NCBI RefSeq assembly: GCF_035046505.1
Contig: NC_089822.1
Span: 127,158,807 to 127,222,806 of the forward strand
Direction: 5' to 3'
DNA length: 64,000 nt
Origin: Tiliqua scincoides
Lineage: Eukaryota; Chordata; Lepidosauria; Squamata; Scincidae
Each line of letters begins with the position of its first letter. The first letter of the stretch is position 1. The position numbers and the translations under genes are program-made. Shown here piece by piece: positions 47,280-58,690 of this stretch. A model generated the notes under the pieces. The model was not told the DNA's origin and did no database searches. It was given only the letters and a program-made list of their open reading frames with translations.

Positions 47280-47722
47280 GCCCTCAGTTTGGCTGTACTT
47301 GTCCTAAGAGGTGACTAAACAGCCACCGGGTACATGGGACTTGTTAGCCTGGGAAGGCAGCTCATCTGAGAGAAGGAAAACGCTGATCCCAAACCTCCAC
47401 TGCCTTGTGGTTACATCCAGTTATGGAAAAGGCTTCAGGAGTCAACCTCCAGGCAAAATCCGGAGCCGGAGTCCCTGAAGCAGTTAATGGCTGAACATAG
47501 TCAAGTTCTGGCAACTCCTGCAACACCGCTACCAACTGTACTGGCTTCTGCCTTTCCATTGGACCATTTCAGCGACATGGAGGGGGGGATTTGCTGCATG
47601 GGTAACAGCCTATCCTCCATACCTACTTTACCCAGGCTTCGCACACTGGAGAGGACACTCTGTTCCAGAACCACTATTCAGAGCGCGATACCATAGTCTT
47701 CTGAGACTGATGGATGCCAACA
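47280..47722 (+). mobile_element. Internally deleted LINE (SINE-partner family)
   Basis: The left part (gaggtgactaaacagccacc) and the block catctgagagaaggaaaa look like upstream LINE sequence; the latter is also met at the 5' edge of the 15.6-17.1 kb copy. The right part has the end of the C-terminal frame (TIQSAIP) and the tail gataccatagtcttctgaga. The coding body is missing. Confidence 0.6.
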
Positions 47723-47929
47723 TTTCCACCCCCTTACCGAGATCTGACAAAGTGATGTCTCAATCTGTACTTTATGTTCTGGAGAGTGTAGCCATCAGAT
47801 CCATGGGCTAGGTGTGCTATCTCTGGTGAAATCAAATTCCTAAGCATTCTATGTTTCAACTTGCCTCTGATAAAGTTATGTCTCAATCTGTGCTTAATGT
47901 AATATTGAGACACACCCATAACACAAAAA

Positions 47930-50150
47930 CATTAAAATAGTTGTAAAGAGTTGAGTGTGTGTTTTTTAATATTACAAAAGTGAAGTATCTCTAGTCGGCA
48001 TCCAAAGAGCCATCAAGTCCTTGAGCCCAACTAAGATTTTAATCTTGTGTTTCTTGAAACACACCCCCAAAACTGAGGGAAGTTTCAAAAACTGTGATGT
48101 GATGTGATATTGTGATGTGTACACTGCTCAAAGAAAACAAGTTCAAAATTCCACAGGATGTCTGCAGTCAGTGTCCTGGGAGGGCCTAGGACTGGAATCT
48201 AGGAAAGAAAAAGTAGGGGTTCTTTGATGTGCAGGAGCGTGTGGCCTCTGGGACCCCAAGTTCCTCTGGGAGCTAAGTGCCAGGTAAGGCACCGTGAGTT
48301 TAGCATCTGGGCGAGGAGAAGGCAAGTGGATCTCTGAGTTTTGGAGAAGGGGAAGAGGAGGAGGAGAAGGTAAGTGTACTCTTTCTAACTCTTTGTCTTT
48401 CTAACTCCTTGTCTTCTAACTTTAACTTTAAATCAACATTGAAATTTAGCTGCACCTAAGGTAGCACCTAATCTAACCTAAGGGAGGGAATCTAAGGTCC
48501 AGTGAGGCGAGGGCAATAAAAATAAATACATAGGTGTGTACATAGGTCTACTCTGAGCAGGAACAGAGTCCTACTCGTGAGTAAGAGCCCAAGGGTCAGG
48601 CACTTGGGAAAATAAATAAAACTGAGGAAGATAAAGTGGAAAGCAAGTTTTTCTACTTTGTTTTAAATTAACCCTATACTTAACCCAAGTTAAAGTTAAT
48701 CTAAGTTAGAACATAACTAAACAGTTCAGTAAATTGGGACACAGGATCTAGGTGAGAGCAATAAATAATTAAACACACAAACTCAAATAAAAACTAGCTT
48801 GAGGTTAAAAAACAGTCCAGCCTAAGAGAACAGAACTAGGAGGGTAAGAACCTAGGAAGGGCCAGTTCCCAACCACCCAGGCAATCTAGCATAGTCCATC
48901 TCAGCAATTTAGCATCGCCACCTTTAGGTGATAAGAGCCCCATTAGGCTAATCCAAGCAACCCATTCAGGGGCCTGCAGAGTGGATTAAGCCCATCAGCA
49001 GTATTTTTAGTATATTAGACTAGATGGCATGTGACCACTAGCATACCTGGGGGGCAAGCGGGGCAAATGCCTCGGGTGCTGACCCTCCAGGAGTGCCTTG
49101 GAGCCTCGCCATGCCCGCGCCAGGAGGAGCGCTGTGGAGAGGCAGCTTGCTGCCTCTCCGTGAGTGCCTGGGCACTGACTGAGCCTCCCCTCCCCTCCTC
49201 CTTTATAAGAAGATAGGAGACAGGCACCCTAGAAAGGCACTTACACTCTAGGGCGCCCATCTCATCTCCTTTTATAAAGGAGGAGGGGAGAGGGGGTGGT
49301 CCAGTCGGTGCTGAGACGCTGCCTGGGCGTCCCTCAGGGGTGGAGTAGAAGCAGCACGTGCCCGCTCCGACTTTGTAGGGAATGCGGGCCGCTTCCCGGC
49401 TGGGTCGCCCTGCTCCGCTGCTGAGGGCAACTTCGGAGAGGACACGCGCCTTTTCCTGGCCCCCATGGAGCCGTGGAGATCTCCACTCCGCTGGGAGCAG
49501 CCCCAGACCTTGGCCATGGAGACCCCCACAGCGCGGAAGGCTCCGTGGGGGCCTTGGCTGCCTCCTCCATTCCCCCTTGTTTTCAAAGGGGGAACTGAGG
49601 AGGCAGCTGCATGGAAGTAATTGCGGTGACGATGACTCACCACAATTACTTCCAGGTCATGTGCATGGGGAGCGCAGAGAAGGGGGGCAAAACAGGGTGT
49701 GGGGAGCGGAATTCTGGGGGTTGCTCCGGGCGCGGGGACCCCCCAGGAACACCACTGCATGTGAAGGCATTTGGGAACATGTTACACATCTGTATTTTTA
49801 ACAGGCTACTATGTATATGCTTTTAACAATGATACTTACTTCTGGGTAAGTGTGGGTAGGATTGCAGCCTGGGATTGTGAAAATTTTTCCTGCTTGATGA
49901 TGTCACTTCCAGCCATGACATCACTTCTGGTGGGTCCCAACAGATTCTCACTCTAAAAAGTGGGTCCCGGTGTTAAATGTTTGAGAACCACTGTAAGTAG
50001 GGTTGACTTCTGAGTCTGTGCTGTCAGTCATGCTGCTGCTGTCCCAACTCCACTGGCTGCTCATTCCTTTGCAGGCGCAATTTTAGATGCTGGCCAGTCA
50101 AGTCCCATGCGGCTTAGGGCCAGGATGCTTGAAGACTCATCTCAACTGTA
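47930..50150. other. Intergenic stretch between the two loci
   Basis: No gene was recognised. It holds small local repeats (tctttctaactc near 48380-48420) and a GC-rich piece at about 49280-49740 with overlapping open frames on both strands and no recognisable protein. A repeat-like agtaagtgtgggtaggattg piece occurs near 49840. Confidence 0.4.
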
Positions 50151-50642
50151 TGAGTTGCCCCTCCCCTTCGCTTAGCTGGAGAGGCCCTCCAGCTTTGTGG
50201 TGGCTTGGCTGGTGGTAATGCAAGGGGAGGGGGGGCGTTCTTCGTGGTAGCGGCGCCACATGAAGGAAGCTACCTTCCTTTTGGGATGTGCTCCCGCCTG
50301 TGTGGGGTCTTGGCAGCCTTTGAAAAGGGTCTGCTTGCGGAGATGTGGGTTGACTTTCCTTTTGGAGACGGTTCTCTCTCCCCCCCCCCCATTTCCGTAG
50401 CCACAAGTTTGTTTCCAGCAGGATCTAGCTTTGCTGTGACGGTGTTGCTGCTTTAAAGTTGCCTGGGGGAGGAGAAGGAAGACAGCGGGGCTTTGCTGAT
50501 TGGACAGGAAGCTTCCACTTTCGTTTGCTGGAGATTTCCCGCCCTGCCTGCTGCTGGAAGGGCCTGGGCTGCGGAGGGGCGGCTTTGTTGCGGGGAGCCC
50601 CCCATCCAAGGCGCCTTCTGCCTGGTTTCCTCCGCCGTGAGG
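50150..50642 (+). promoter_or_regulatory. CpG-rich promoter region of the PYD-DD gene
   Basis: The region becomes CpG-rich towards the ATG at 50643. An inverted CCAAT box (attgg, 50499-50503), an IRF-like element (actttcgttt, 50517-50526; AAACGAAA on the other strand) and a kappaB-like site (ggagatttcc, 50530-50539, fitting GGRRNNYYCC) lie within 45 bases. No TATA box was seen. Such sites fit an interferon- or NF-kappaB-responsive gene, but short motifs also occur by chance. Confidence 0.5.
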
Positions 50643-50958
50643 ATGGATCCAGCCGAGAGACTGCTGAAAATGCTCCAGGACCTCCCCGACGATCAGTTAC
50701 GCATCTTCTGTTTCCACCTGGGCAACCTCTCCGGCCAGCCCAGCAGCATCCCGCGTGGAAAGCTGAGCGGTGCCTCCCCGGTGCAGGTGGCCGAGCTGCT
50801 CGCCCAGCATTACCCCGGCGAAGAGCTGGACGTCGCCGCCGATGTCCTGCGCAAGATCCCCAGGTTGGATCTTGTGGAGAGGTGCCGCCTTCCTGGAGGG
50901 ACGAGGAGGACCGGAGGGGAGCCGCCTGGGATGAACGCCACGTCAGCAGCCACCCCAT
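50643..50958 (+). CDS. PYD-DD gene exon 1 (pyrin domain)
   Basis: The ATG at 50643 (context aggATGg) begins MDPAERLLKM. An earlier in-frame start 50 codons upstream would add a low-quality GC-rich extension before the domain, so this start is preferred. The donor is ccat|gtgagc after 50958. Confidence 0.82.
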
Positions 50959-53900
50959 GTGAGCAGAGCCCCAAAGGCAGGCAGTCTGGGGGAGGGGGCT
51001 GGTGCAGGCGGAGGGAAAATATTTATACCCGGCGTGTAATTAGTCTGTGGAACTCCTTGCCACAGGAAGTGGTGGTGGCATCTCCCCTAGATGCCTTTGA
51101 GAGAGGATTGGACAAATTTCTGGAGGAAAAGTTCACCATGGTTCACAAGTCCTGGTAGGTATGTGCAAGCTCCCGGTTTTAGAGGCAGGCTACCTCAAAT
51201 CCCCAGTTGCAGGGGAGGGTACCAGGACTTAGTTGCAGTGTGCTCCGTGAAGCATTTGGTGGGCTACTATGAGGACTAGATGGGCCTTTGGCCTAATCCA
51301 GCAGGGCTCTTCTTATGTTCTTATGAGAGGTTTTCAGTGGCCGAGATCTTCAGGTATGTGCAGTGTGGTGAGGGCAGCAGGTGAGGCAGAACCACCTCTC
51401 CCCCCCCCAGAGTCCTCCATTAAGCGCCAAGCTGTGAGGCTGCACTCCTATACACCCTTACCTAGGAGTAAGCCTCACTGACTATCATGGGACTTACTTC
51501 TGAGTAGACATGCATAAGAACATAAGAACAGCCCCACTGGATCAGGCCATAGGCCCATCTAGTCCAGCTTCCTGTATCTCACAGCGGCCCACTAAATGCC
51601 CCAGGGAGCACACCAGATAACAAGAGACCTCATCCTGGTGCCCTCCCTTGCATCTGGCATTCTGACATAACCCATTTCTAAAATCAGGAGGTTGCACATA
51701 CACATCATGGCTTGTACCCCATAATGGATTTTTCCTCCAGAAACTTGTCCAATCCCCTTTTAAAGCCGTCTAGGCTAGATTCCAGCATCACATCCTGTGG
51801 CAAGGAGTTCCACAGACCGACCACAAGCTGAGTAAAGAAGTATTTTCTTTTGTCTGTCCTAACCCGCACAACACTCAATTTTAGTGGATGTCCCCTGGTT
51901 CTGGTATTATGTGAGAGTGTAAAGAGCATCTCCCTATCCACTCTGTCCATCCCCTGCATAACTTTGTATGTCTCAATCATGTCCCCCCTCAGGTGTCTCT
52001 TTTCTAGGCTGAAGAGGCCCAAACGCCGTAGCCTTTCCTCATAAGGAAGGTGCCCCAGCCCCGTAATCATCTTAGTCGCTCTCTTTTGCACCTTTTCCAT
52101 TGGGCTTTTCCATAGGATTGGGCTCTGAGTGCGCAAAAGCTCCGGCCGCTGTTCAGAGTTCCTGACATGTCATGTATACACAGTCATTATGCCTCGGCAC
52201 CATCATGGCACTTTCCAGGCTCATCCAAGGAAAAGGTCCTCTGCCCCAAGGACCTTCTAACAAGCCACAGGAGGGGAGGTGAAGGGGGAGAAGGCGCATG
52301 GGCCAGCTGGGGAAACAAAGAATGAGACTGAGCTTCACTGAGGGCTGAAGGGCTTCTCGGAAGACGTGGGTTCTGAGGAAGGGCTTGCACAAATACGCAG
52401 AGGAACAGAGAAGTGGGGCCATGTGGGTGTCCAAACATGAGTACAGTATAACTCAGGGGTATGTTCAATGTAGCTGCCTTTCACCACTGACTAATCCTAG
52501 AAGTGCCCTACCCATGTGGGATTAGTAGGTGAGATCCTGAAGCACTCAAAGGTACATGCACCTTGCCAAGTAACTGTAGCCCACTTGTTCCCTGTTGGTT
52601 AGCTTTCCCCTTAATTCTCTTTCCAGAGAGAAGCATTTGGAAAAGGACCCAAAGGGATTGGGGGGCAGCCGTTTCCACCTGAAGCAGGAATGGACAGCTC
52701 TTAGTTTCTTACAAAGCAGTGCAAAGCAAGGCATCCCTATGACCCCCCCCCCTTGTTCTCTTGCTAATAGCAAGAGATAGAGACTTTGCTCATCCACAAA
52801 CTACATTTACTCACTTGCAAATATTTTAAGAATGCACAAACTGAGGCTTCTGGGGCCAGAATTGTCATCAAGAGAAAAATACATTTTTGGGTTCCTAGGC
52901 CACAATCCAAAAAAAAAAAAAAAAAAGTCCTGACATTTCACCCCAACTACTTGTGGCTTTCTTATGATCTTCCATACCTCAAAACATAGTATCACCCTCT
53001 ACTGCCTCATAGGTAAAAGACTAAAGCAAGTATCCCAGCTAAAAGCTCAAACAAGCCCTAAGCCTCAGTAAGCACAGCTTAATCCTATCTGAATAAAAGT
53101 GGGGGGGAAACTGAGTTAATTTATAGTCAGGCATCTTCAATCAGCCAATTGCTAGTCACTCCCAGCCCCAATTATCTCATCACCACATTCATAATTTGGC
53201 TGTTCCTTTCCAGCTTAAGGAAAAGTCCCTATTCCTTCAATTTTAAGGATGTGTCATCATGACCATTGGGAGGAGCAATTGTGCTACACAGGCAGAGAGC
53301 CTTGACCTACACTGGCCCCTTGATGGTTGAAACAAGGCTGACAGAGACCAGTATGATTTGTGCAGTCTACCTAACCATCTTCAGCTTTTTTTCAAATCTC
53401 AGCAGTCCTTTCCAGATAGCAATATACAGCTTTCCATATGATATGGCAGCCATCATTAAACTGGGGCAGCTGACCCTTGAGTTTTCTAGAGAAACTCTGG
53501 CAGCCTTTCAGATAAATCTTATGAAACTTAGAGCCCGATCCTCTACAGCTTTCCAGCACTGATGCAACCATACCAACTGTGTGCACTGAGTTCTGTGGTT
53601 GGGGGACAGTCATGGAGGTCTCCTCAAGACAAGGGAACATTTATTCCCTTACCTTGGGGCTGCATTGCGACTGCATCAGCACCAGAATGTTGGATAGGAT
53701 TGGGCCCTTACTTGTCCATAAAAAAGTTTTATAAGTCTGTCTGCTCTTGCATACCTATGGTAAATAGGTAAGAGCATGCAGACTTGCAAAATGTTTTTTG
53801 TGCTCTAGTCAGTTTCATAGATTTATGAACTTTTGGCCTCAACATTTATTTTACTTTATTGCATATTTGCCATTACTTTATGTAATACCCAAAGCTCTCT

Positions 53901-54358
53901 TTGTTACCATGTGTGTAAAGCTTCCCTGCCTGGATGTGATTCTTGTTCCCAGTGATGAGGCAGGTAGCTTTGGACACCTGGAGCCACATCTCACCATGGA
54001 TGCAAGAAATATCTACTTCAGTTAATATTTTGTGCATCTCAACATCATCTACCTTCTTTCTTATTTTACAGGGCAACCTAGGCAGGTCTCAGACCAGAAA
54101 CTGATGATCCTGGCCAAAAATATGGGCAAGAATTGGAAGCAGATTGGGATAGAGTTCCTCGGGGCAAAAATGTCACGCCTGGAGCAGATCGAAGAGGAGA
54201 ATCAGAACCAGGCTGTCATGAGAGCTTTCTGTATGCTTGTGGATTGGCGAAACCGAGAGAGAGAGAGGGCCACTGCTGCTCAGCTGTATGTCATCCTCAA
54301 TCAGAAAGGGGTACCTCTTGACAAAGAGGCATATGCTTTCCTGGTAGAGAATGCCTGA
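50643..54358 (+). CDS. Two-exon pyrin domain-death domain adaptor-like protein
   Basis: Exon 1 (50643-50958) and exon 2 (54072-54358) join in phase 1 across a TGG codon, giving 200 residues. Residues 1 to about 85 fit a pyrin domain: LLKMLQDLPDDQLRIF, then IPRGKLSGASPVQVAELLAQ, HYPGEELDVAADVL and LDLVERC. About 20 linker residues follow. Residues about 110-198 fit a death domain: VSDQKLMILAKNMGKNWKQI, then LEQIEEENQNQ, LVDWRNRERERATAAQLYVI. Both folds are interaction modules of cell-death and inflammasome adaptors. No enzyme domain is seen. FADD is DED-DD, CRADD is CARD-DD and ASC is PYD-CARD, so the pairing differs from these. I infer a cytosolic adaptor; partners are unknown. Confidence 0.82.
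51000..51330 (+). mobile_element. CR1 LINE 3' end
   Basis: A + strand frame ends SLWNSLPQEVVVASPLDAFE and RGLDKFLEEK, the standard CR1 C-terminus. It is followed by gggctcttcttatgttctta. It lies at the start of the PYD-DD intron. Confidence 0.85.
51510..52136 (-). mobile_element. CR1 LINE 3' part with open frame
   Basis: A minus-strand frame of 143 residues (52136-51705) reads KVQKRATKMITGLGHLPYEE then RLRRLGLFSLEKRHLRGDMI and LWNSLPQDVM, characteristic of CR1 ORF2. Its 3' end, read on +, starts cataagaacataagaacagc. It is 5' truncated. Confidence 0.92.
53531..53707. mobile_element. Short inverted-repeat DNA element, PIF/Harbinger-like
   Basis: The ends are gagcccgatcct and aggattgggccc, imperfect inverted repeats, with a 3-bp tta on both sides (53528-53530 and 53708-53710). 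It shares interior ggaggtctcctcaagacaag with the 18948 copy. Confidence 0.68.
54072..54358 (+). CDS. PYD-DD gene exon 2 (death domain and stop)
   Basis: The acceptor is a pyrimidine-rich tract ending ttttacag at 54071. The exon codes for the entire death domain and ends AYAFLVENA followed by TGA at 54356-54358. Phase 1 at entry matches exon 1. Confidence 0.85.
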
Positions 54359-54639
54359 AAGGGTTTTTGAAGGAGGGAAGGCATCCCAACCACCATAACA
54401 AGATATGGACTTCTCCAGTACTCAGGAAGTCTTTGTACTTAGCTCTGCAGATACGAACACTGTCCTTGACTGCTAATTGGCTATTCAGTTACAGGACATT
54501 TTATAGAATCCCAGAGTTGATTTTTAGCTGTCTGTTTTTAGCTTATGAAGCCCTATAAAGTGCCATTGTGATGGTTTTTATTTCTGCTTGTTAAAGCTGC
54601 TTTTACATTCCCAGCTACATTTGCATAGGAGTAAAATAC

Positions 54640-55600
54640 TCAAAGGGCCCAATTCTATTCAACTTTCCAGTGCCGATGTAGCCATGCACATTGAGCGTGT
54701 GTTGCATCCTGCAGTGGGAGGGGGCTGTCACAGAGTCCTCTTCAAGTTAAGGGAACTTTTGTTCTCTTACAGCTGAACTTTTTAGCCTTTTTCCCTGCAT
54801 ATATCACTTTTCCAAGTAGTACTTTTTGCAGGTACCATTTTTGTGAGTATGACCGCTACTACCAGAGATGGCAGCTAAGCACAGGCATGAGGGAATTGCC
54901 CAGAGTTGGAGCTTTGCACTGCATACTCCTCCCCCAAACTATGCTCAGTTGAAGAGCCAGGCAGCTGCACAGCCACGTCTTGCGTGCTGGTGCACCACAG
55001 CCCAGCCATATCTGCTTGCAGTGAGTTGGGGCAGACTGTTGCAAACTTAGGGGTGCTTGAGGTGCTCAGAGTTCTTGGTTCTTGAACCCTAAAGCCCTCA
55101 AGGCCCCCTGTTCAGTAGTACTGCCACCACCCTGTACGTGCCAGTGCCTCAGTCCAGGGACCCTCTAGGCTTAACTCTATCCCTTGCAGGCACTGAGCTC
55201 TTTCTCCAATTAAAGCTTCAGTCCTCAAGTTACTAGACCTCAATGAGTACTTGGTAGCTTGCTGAACGGCTAGGCAGGATTTTGAACCTTTGTCCCCAAC
55301 AAACAATGAAACAACTTAGTAAAAGAGATTTTAGTTTATTAAATACATAAGGTTACATAAGGCAGCAAATGCTAGAGGCATAAACATCTAGGAAACATCA
55401 GCAATAAAATAATAAAGCTAGCTGGCTATCTCTATTAATCTCTATCTCTCACCTGGGTCAGCTTCTTGTAGATCTTTTAGCTCCAGGCTACCTGTGAGGC
55501 CAGATGCCCATGTTGGACAATGGAGCTCACAGCGTGTAGGATGTTGCACTCAAAACCAAGAAGGGGATGGACCTACCCTTTTGGGCCTCATTATTATACT
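54640..55600. other. Flank of the PYD-DD gene, repeat remains
   Basis: A part-copy of the gggcccaatcct family spans about 54646-54780. Nothing coding was recognised from there to the LINE-SINE composite at 55617. Confidence 0.45.
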
Positions 55601-55619
55601 TCTTATGCTAATAGTATCG

Positions 55620-55771
55620 TTGGCAACCTTCAGTCTCGAAAGACTATGGTATAAGCCTACAGCACCTGGTATTCCCAGGTGGTCTCCCATCCAAGTACTA
55701 ACCAGGCCTGACCCTGCTTAGCTTCCAAGATCAGACAAGATCGGGCATGTGCAGGGTAACAGTTGCTGGTT
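55620..55771 (-). mobile_element. 5S rRNA-derived SINE
   Basis: Read on +, it begins ttggcaaccttcagtctcga, the shared tail, then gcctacagcacctggtattc and on through the reversed 5S promoter region to gggcatgtgcagggtaac. It is the same family as 4444-4593. Confidence 0.92.
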
Positions 55772-55775
55772 ACCC

Positions 55776-57444
55776 TGGTTGCTGGGCATGAGCGTTGTAG
55801 GAAAGCTGTTTGCCCGAGTTGCACTAAAGAGGCTCCAGGTACTTGCAGAAAGCGTCTCCAGAATCGCAGTGCGGATTCCGAGCCAACAGGTCCACCACCG
55901 ATATGGTATTCTCCCTTAGACAGCTGCAGGAGAAATGAAGGGAACAACGACAGCCACTCTTTATAGCCTTCATAGATCTCACGAAGGCTTTTGACCTGGT
56001 CAGCAGGGACGGCCTCTTCAAGATTCTCCCCAAGATCGGATGTCCACCCAGGCTGCTCAGCATCATCAGGTCTTTCCATAAGGACATGAAGGGCACTGTT
56101 GTCTTTGATGGCTCCACATCAGACCCCTTTGACATCCGGAGTGAAGCAGGGCTGTGTTCTCACGCTGACCTTGTTTGGGATTTTCTTCGCTGTTCTGCTG
56201 AAGCATGCCTTTGGAACTGCAATAGAAGGCATCTATCTCCAGACCAGATTAGACGGAAAGCTCTTCAACCTCTCCAGACTGAGAGCAAAGTCCAGCTGAA
56301 ATGTCTGCGTGACTTCCTCTTTGCCGAAGATGCAGCTGTCACTACTCACTCCGCCAAAGATCTCCAGCAGCTCATGATTTGTTTTAGCAAGGCCTGCCAA
56401 GATTTTGGACTGACAATCAGCCTTAAGGAAACACAGGTCATGGTTCAGGATGTGGACTCACCTCCCTGCATTACAATCTCTGTGCATGAACTGGAGGTTG
56501 TCCATGACTTTGTGTACCTTGGCTCAATGATCTCCAACTCTCTTTCTCTCAATACTGAGATAAACAGACCCATCAGTAAAGCAGCTACCACATTTTCCAG
56601 ACTCACAAAGAGATTCTGGTTGGCAACCTTCAATCTCGAAAGACTATGGTATAAGCCTACAGCACCCGGAATTCCCAGGCGGTCTCCCATCCAAGTACTA
56701 ACCAGTCCTGACCTTGCTTAGCTTCCGAGATCAGAGAGTCTGGTCCAACAAGAAGCTGATGGAACATTACAAGATCCAGGTCTACAGAGCTTGTGTCCTG
56801 AATACACTTCTGTACTGCAGCGAGTCATGGACTCTTTGCTCACAACAGGAGAGGAAATTGAACACTTTCCACATGCGCTGCCTCTGACGCATCCTCAGCA
56901 TCACCTGGCAGGACAAAGTTCCAAACAACACAGTCCTGGAATGAGCTGGAATCCCTAGCATGTATGAACTGCTGAAACAGAGACGCCTGCGTTGGCTCGG
57001 TCATGTCGTGAGAATGGATGATGCCAAAGGATCCCAAAGGATCTCCTCTATGGAGATCCCAAAGGATCTTCTCTATGGAGAACTCGTGCAGGGAAAGCGT
57101 CCTACAGGTAGACCACAGCTGCAATACAAGGACATCTGCAAGAGGGATCTGAAGGCCTTAGGAATGGACCTCAACAGGTGGGAAACCCTGGCCTCTGAGC
57201 AGCCCACTTGGAGGCAGGCTGTGCAGCATGGCCTCTTCCAGTTTGAAGAGACACTTGGCCAACAGACTGAGGCAAAGAAGGAAGGCCCATAGCCAGGGAG
57301 ACAGACCAGGGACAGACTGCACTTTCTCCCAGTGTGGAAGAGATCGTCACTCCCGAATTGGCCTTTTCAGCCACACTAGACGCTGTGCCAGAACCACTTT
57401 TCAGAGCGCTATACCATAGCCTTTTGAGACTGAAGGTTGCCAAC
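55776..57444 (+). mobile_element. 5'-truncated LINE (SINE partner), + strand copy
   Basis: It matches the 15.6-17.1 kb copy in reverse: FIDLTKAFDLVSRDGLFKIL (its DNA also shows LTKAFDL), LKCLRDFLFAEDAAVTTHS, HELEVVHDFVYLGS, RLRWLGHVVRMDD and the GRDRHSRIGLFSHTRR finger. The tail is ccatagccttttgagactga. A second 5S SINE piece interrupts it at about 56618-56733. Several frame breaks are present, so it is dead. Confidence 0.88.
56618..56733 (-). mobile_element. 5'-truncated 5S SINE nested in LINE
   Basis: It starts ttggcaaccttcaatctcga and stops within 5S at cttccgagatc. The LINE reads acaaagagattctgg before it and agagtctggtccaac after it, where the 16.3 kb copy has an uninterrupted acaaagagagtctggtcc. 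This gives a short duplication of the target. Confidence 0.88.
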
Positions 57445-57949
57445 TATGCTATTAGTACTGAGGTGACTTCATACTTATTTAGACTGTCCAATCAGAAACT
57501 TTTGAGGACAGAAGCTTCTCGAAGTGGGTCTGGTTGCTAGTCCTCCTAGTTCTTACCCCTCCCAACTGGAGATCCACAGCTGCATTTCATCAGCTTGATA
57601 AGGCACCTTTCTGTCTGCAAAGATGCTACATTCCAATGGGTTGTAATTCTTGTTGTCTGTCCTTTCTGGCCAGCAGAGGAGAGACAACAATCTTTGTGTT
57701 TGTTTACTCACATTTTTGCAGCTAGGTACTGCTAGCAACTTCTTGTTACTGACTTAGTTTGGTTCAGGCTCCACATGCTAACCACGGCCTAACATGTACA
57801 TATTCATGACACAGACACATGTCATTGCCGTGGCAGTGGGGCCAAGTACCACCTGCCTTGCTGTGAAGTACCACCACTTACTGTGAAGTAACCACTAGTT
57901 GAAAAACACTGTTCAACAGCCTTAACACCCCTCCTCTCCCAAGTTCTTA

Positions 57950-58690
57950 GGGACATTTGAATTCTGCAAAATTAACTCAAGCTGTGGAGAAGAACTACTT
58001 TAAAGTATGGGGCCACCCTGTGACTTGGCCAGTAGTCTGGGATTCCACTGCTAATTGTAATAGTTTGAGTGCCAACCAAGCTGGGTCCAAATCACTCTCT
58101 TGCCTTCCATTTTTAAATCTCTTATCTAAAATTTCACTACCAAAATTATTCACCCAGATCATGTCACATTCCTTTTCAGAACCCATCAGTGACTTCCAAT
58201 TATTCAGTAAAGTGCAGACTCCTTTGTCTTGATCTTTTTAAGAGGTTCTATTGCCTAGTCCCACCCTCCTTTTTCTTATTATGTCCCCAGTCTGCTTTTC
58301 CTTAGCTTTGCCAACCAAAACTGATCCCTTTAATAACTGCCTCCCACCTTGTTCCCCCCCCCCCCCGGTGTATCAACTGCAATCCCAGAACATGTACATG
58401 GTGCACCTCCCTTCCTTGGAATCTCACCTCAAAAATTATCTTTTCCATATGGCCTTGGCTTATCCCCTTAATCATTATTCCTACCTTTAACTCAGTTTTA
58501 AGTATGTGTAATGGTCACAATCATCCTTCCCTACCCATGGTTCACTGTCCCTCGCCCTCCATGGGTTTTCTCCATAGTGTGTTTTAGATTGCAGTCTTCT
58601 TGGGAACTTGGGTCTATTAGTCTATATAACTCTGTAAGGTGTTTTGTACATTAATGATACATTAGTGCATAAATAAAAAATGCAAAAGAG
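57950..58690 (+). repeat. Unclassified old repeat-like sequence
   Basis: It ends agtgcataaataaa and has a block (tagattgcagtcttcttggg, then ggtgttttgtaca) reminiscent of the 3' ends of old amniote transposons. No coding frame of note was found. The class is not assigned. Confidence 0.35.

Larger units (their letters stand above)
55617..57444. mobile_element. Head-to-head 5S SINE and LINE composite in one target duplication
   Basis: The unit begins with a minus-strand 5S SINE (tail outermost, 55620-55771), then a + strand LINE to 57444, again with its tail outermost. Related 13-base flanks, tatgctaatagta (55604-55616) and tatgctattagta (57445-57457), enclose the whole unit. The most economical reading is one insertion event involving two RNAs. 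Confidence 0.75.

Noticed and set aside
49272-49801. GC-rich frames on both strands near 49.3-49.8 kb
   Set aside because: There are no domains, no splice signals that fit, and the frames shadow each other.
50493-50642. Upstream in-frame start for the PYD-DD gene
   Set aside because: The extra 50 residues are low-complexity GC-rich translation containing the promoter motifs; the pyrin domain begins right after the ATG at 50643.
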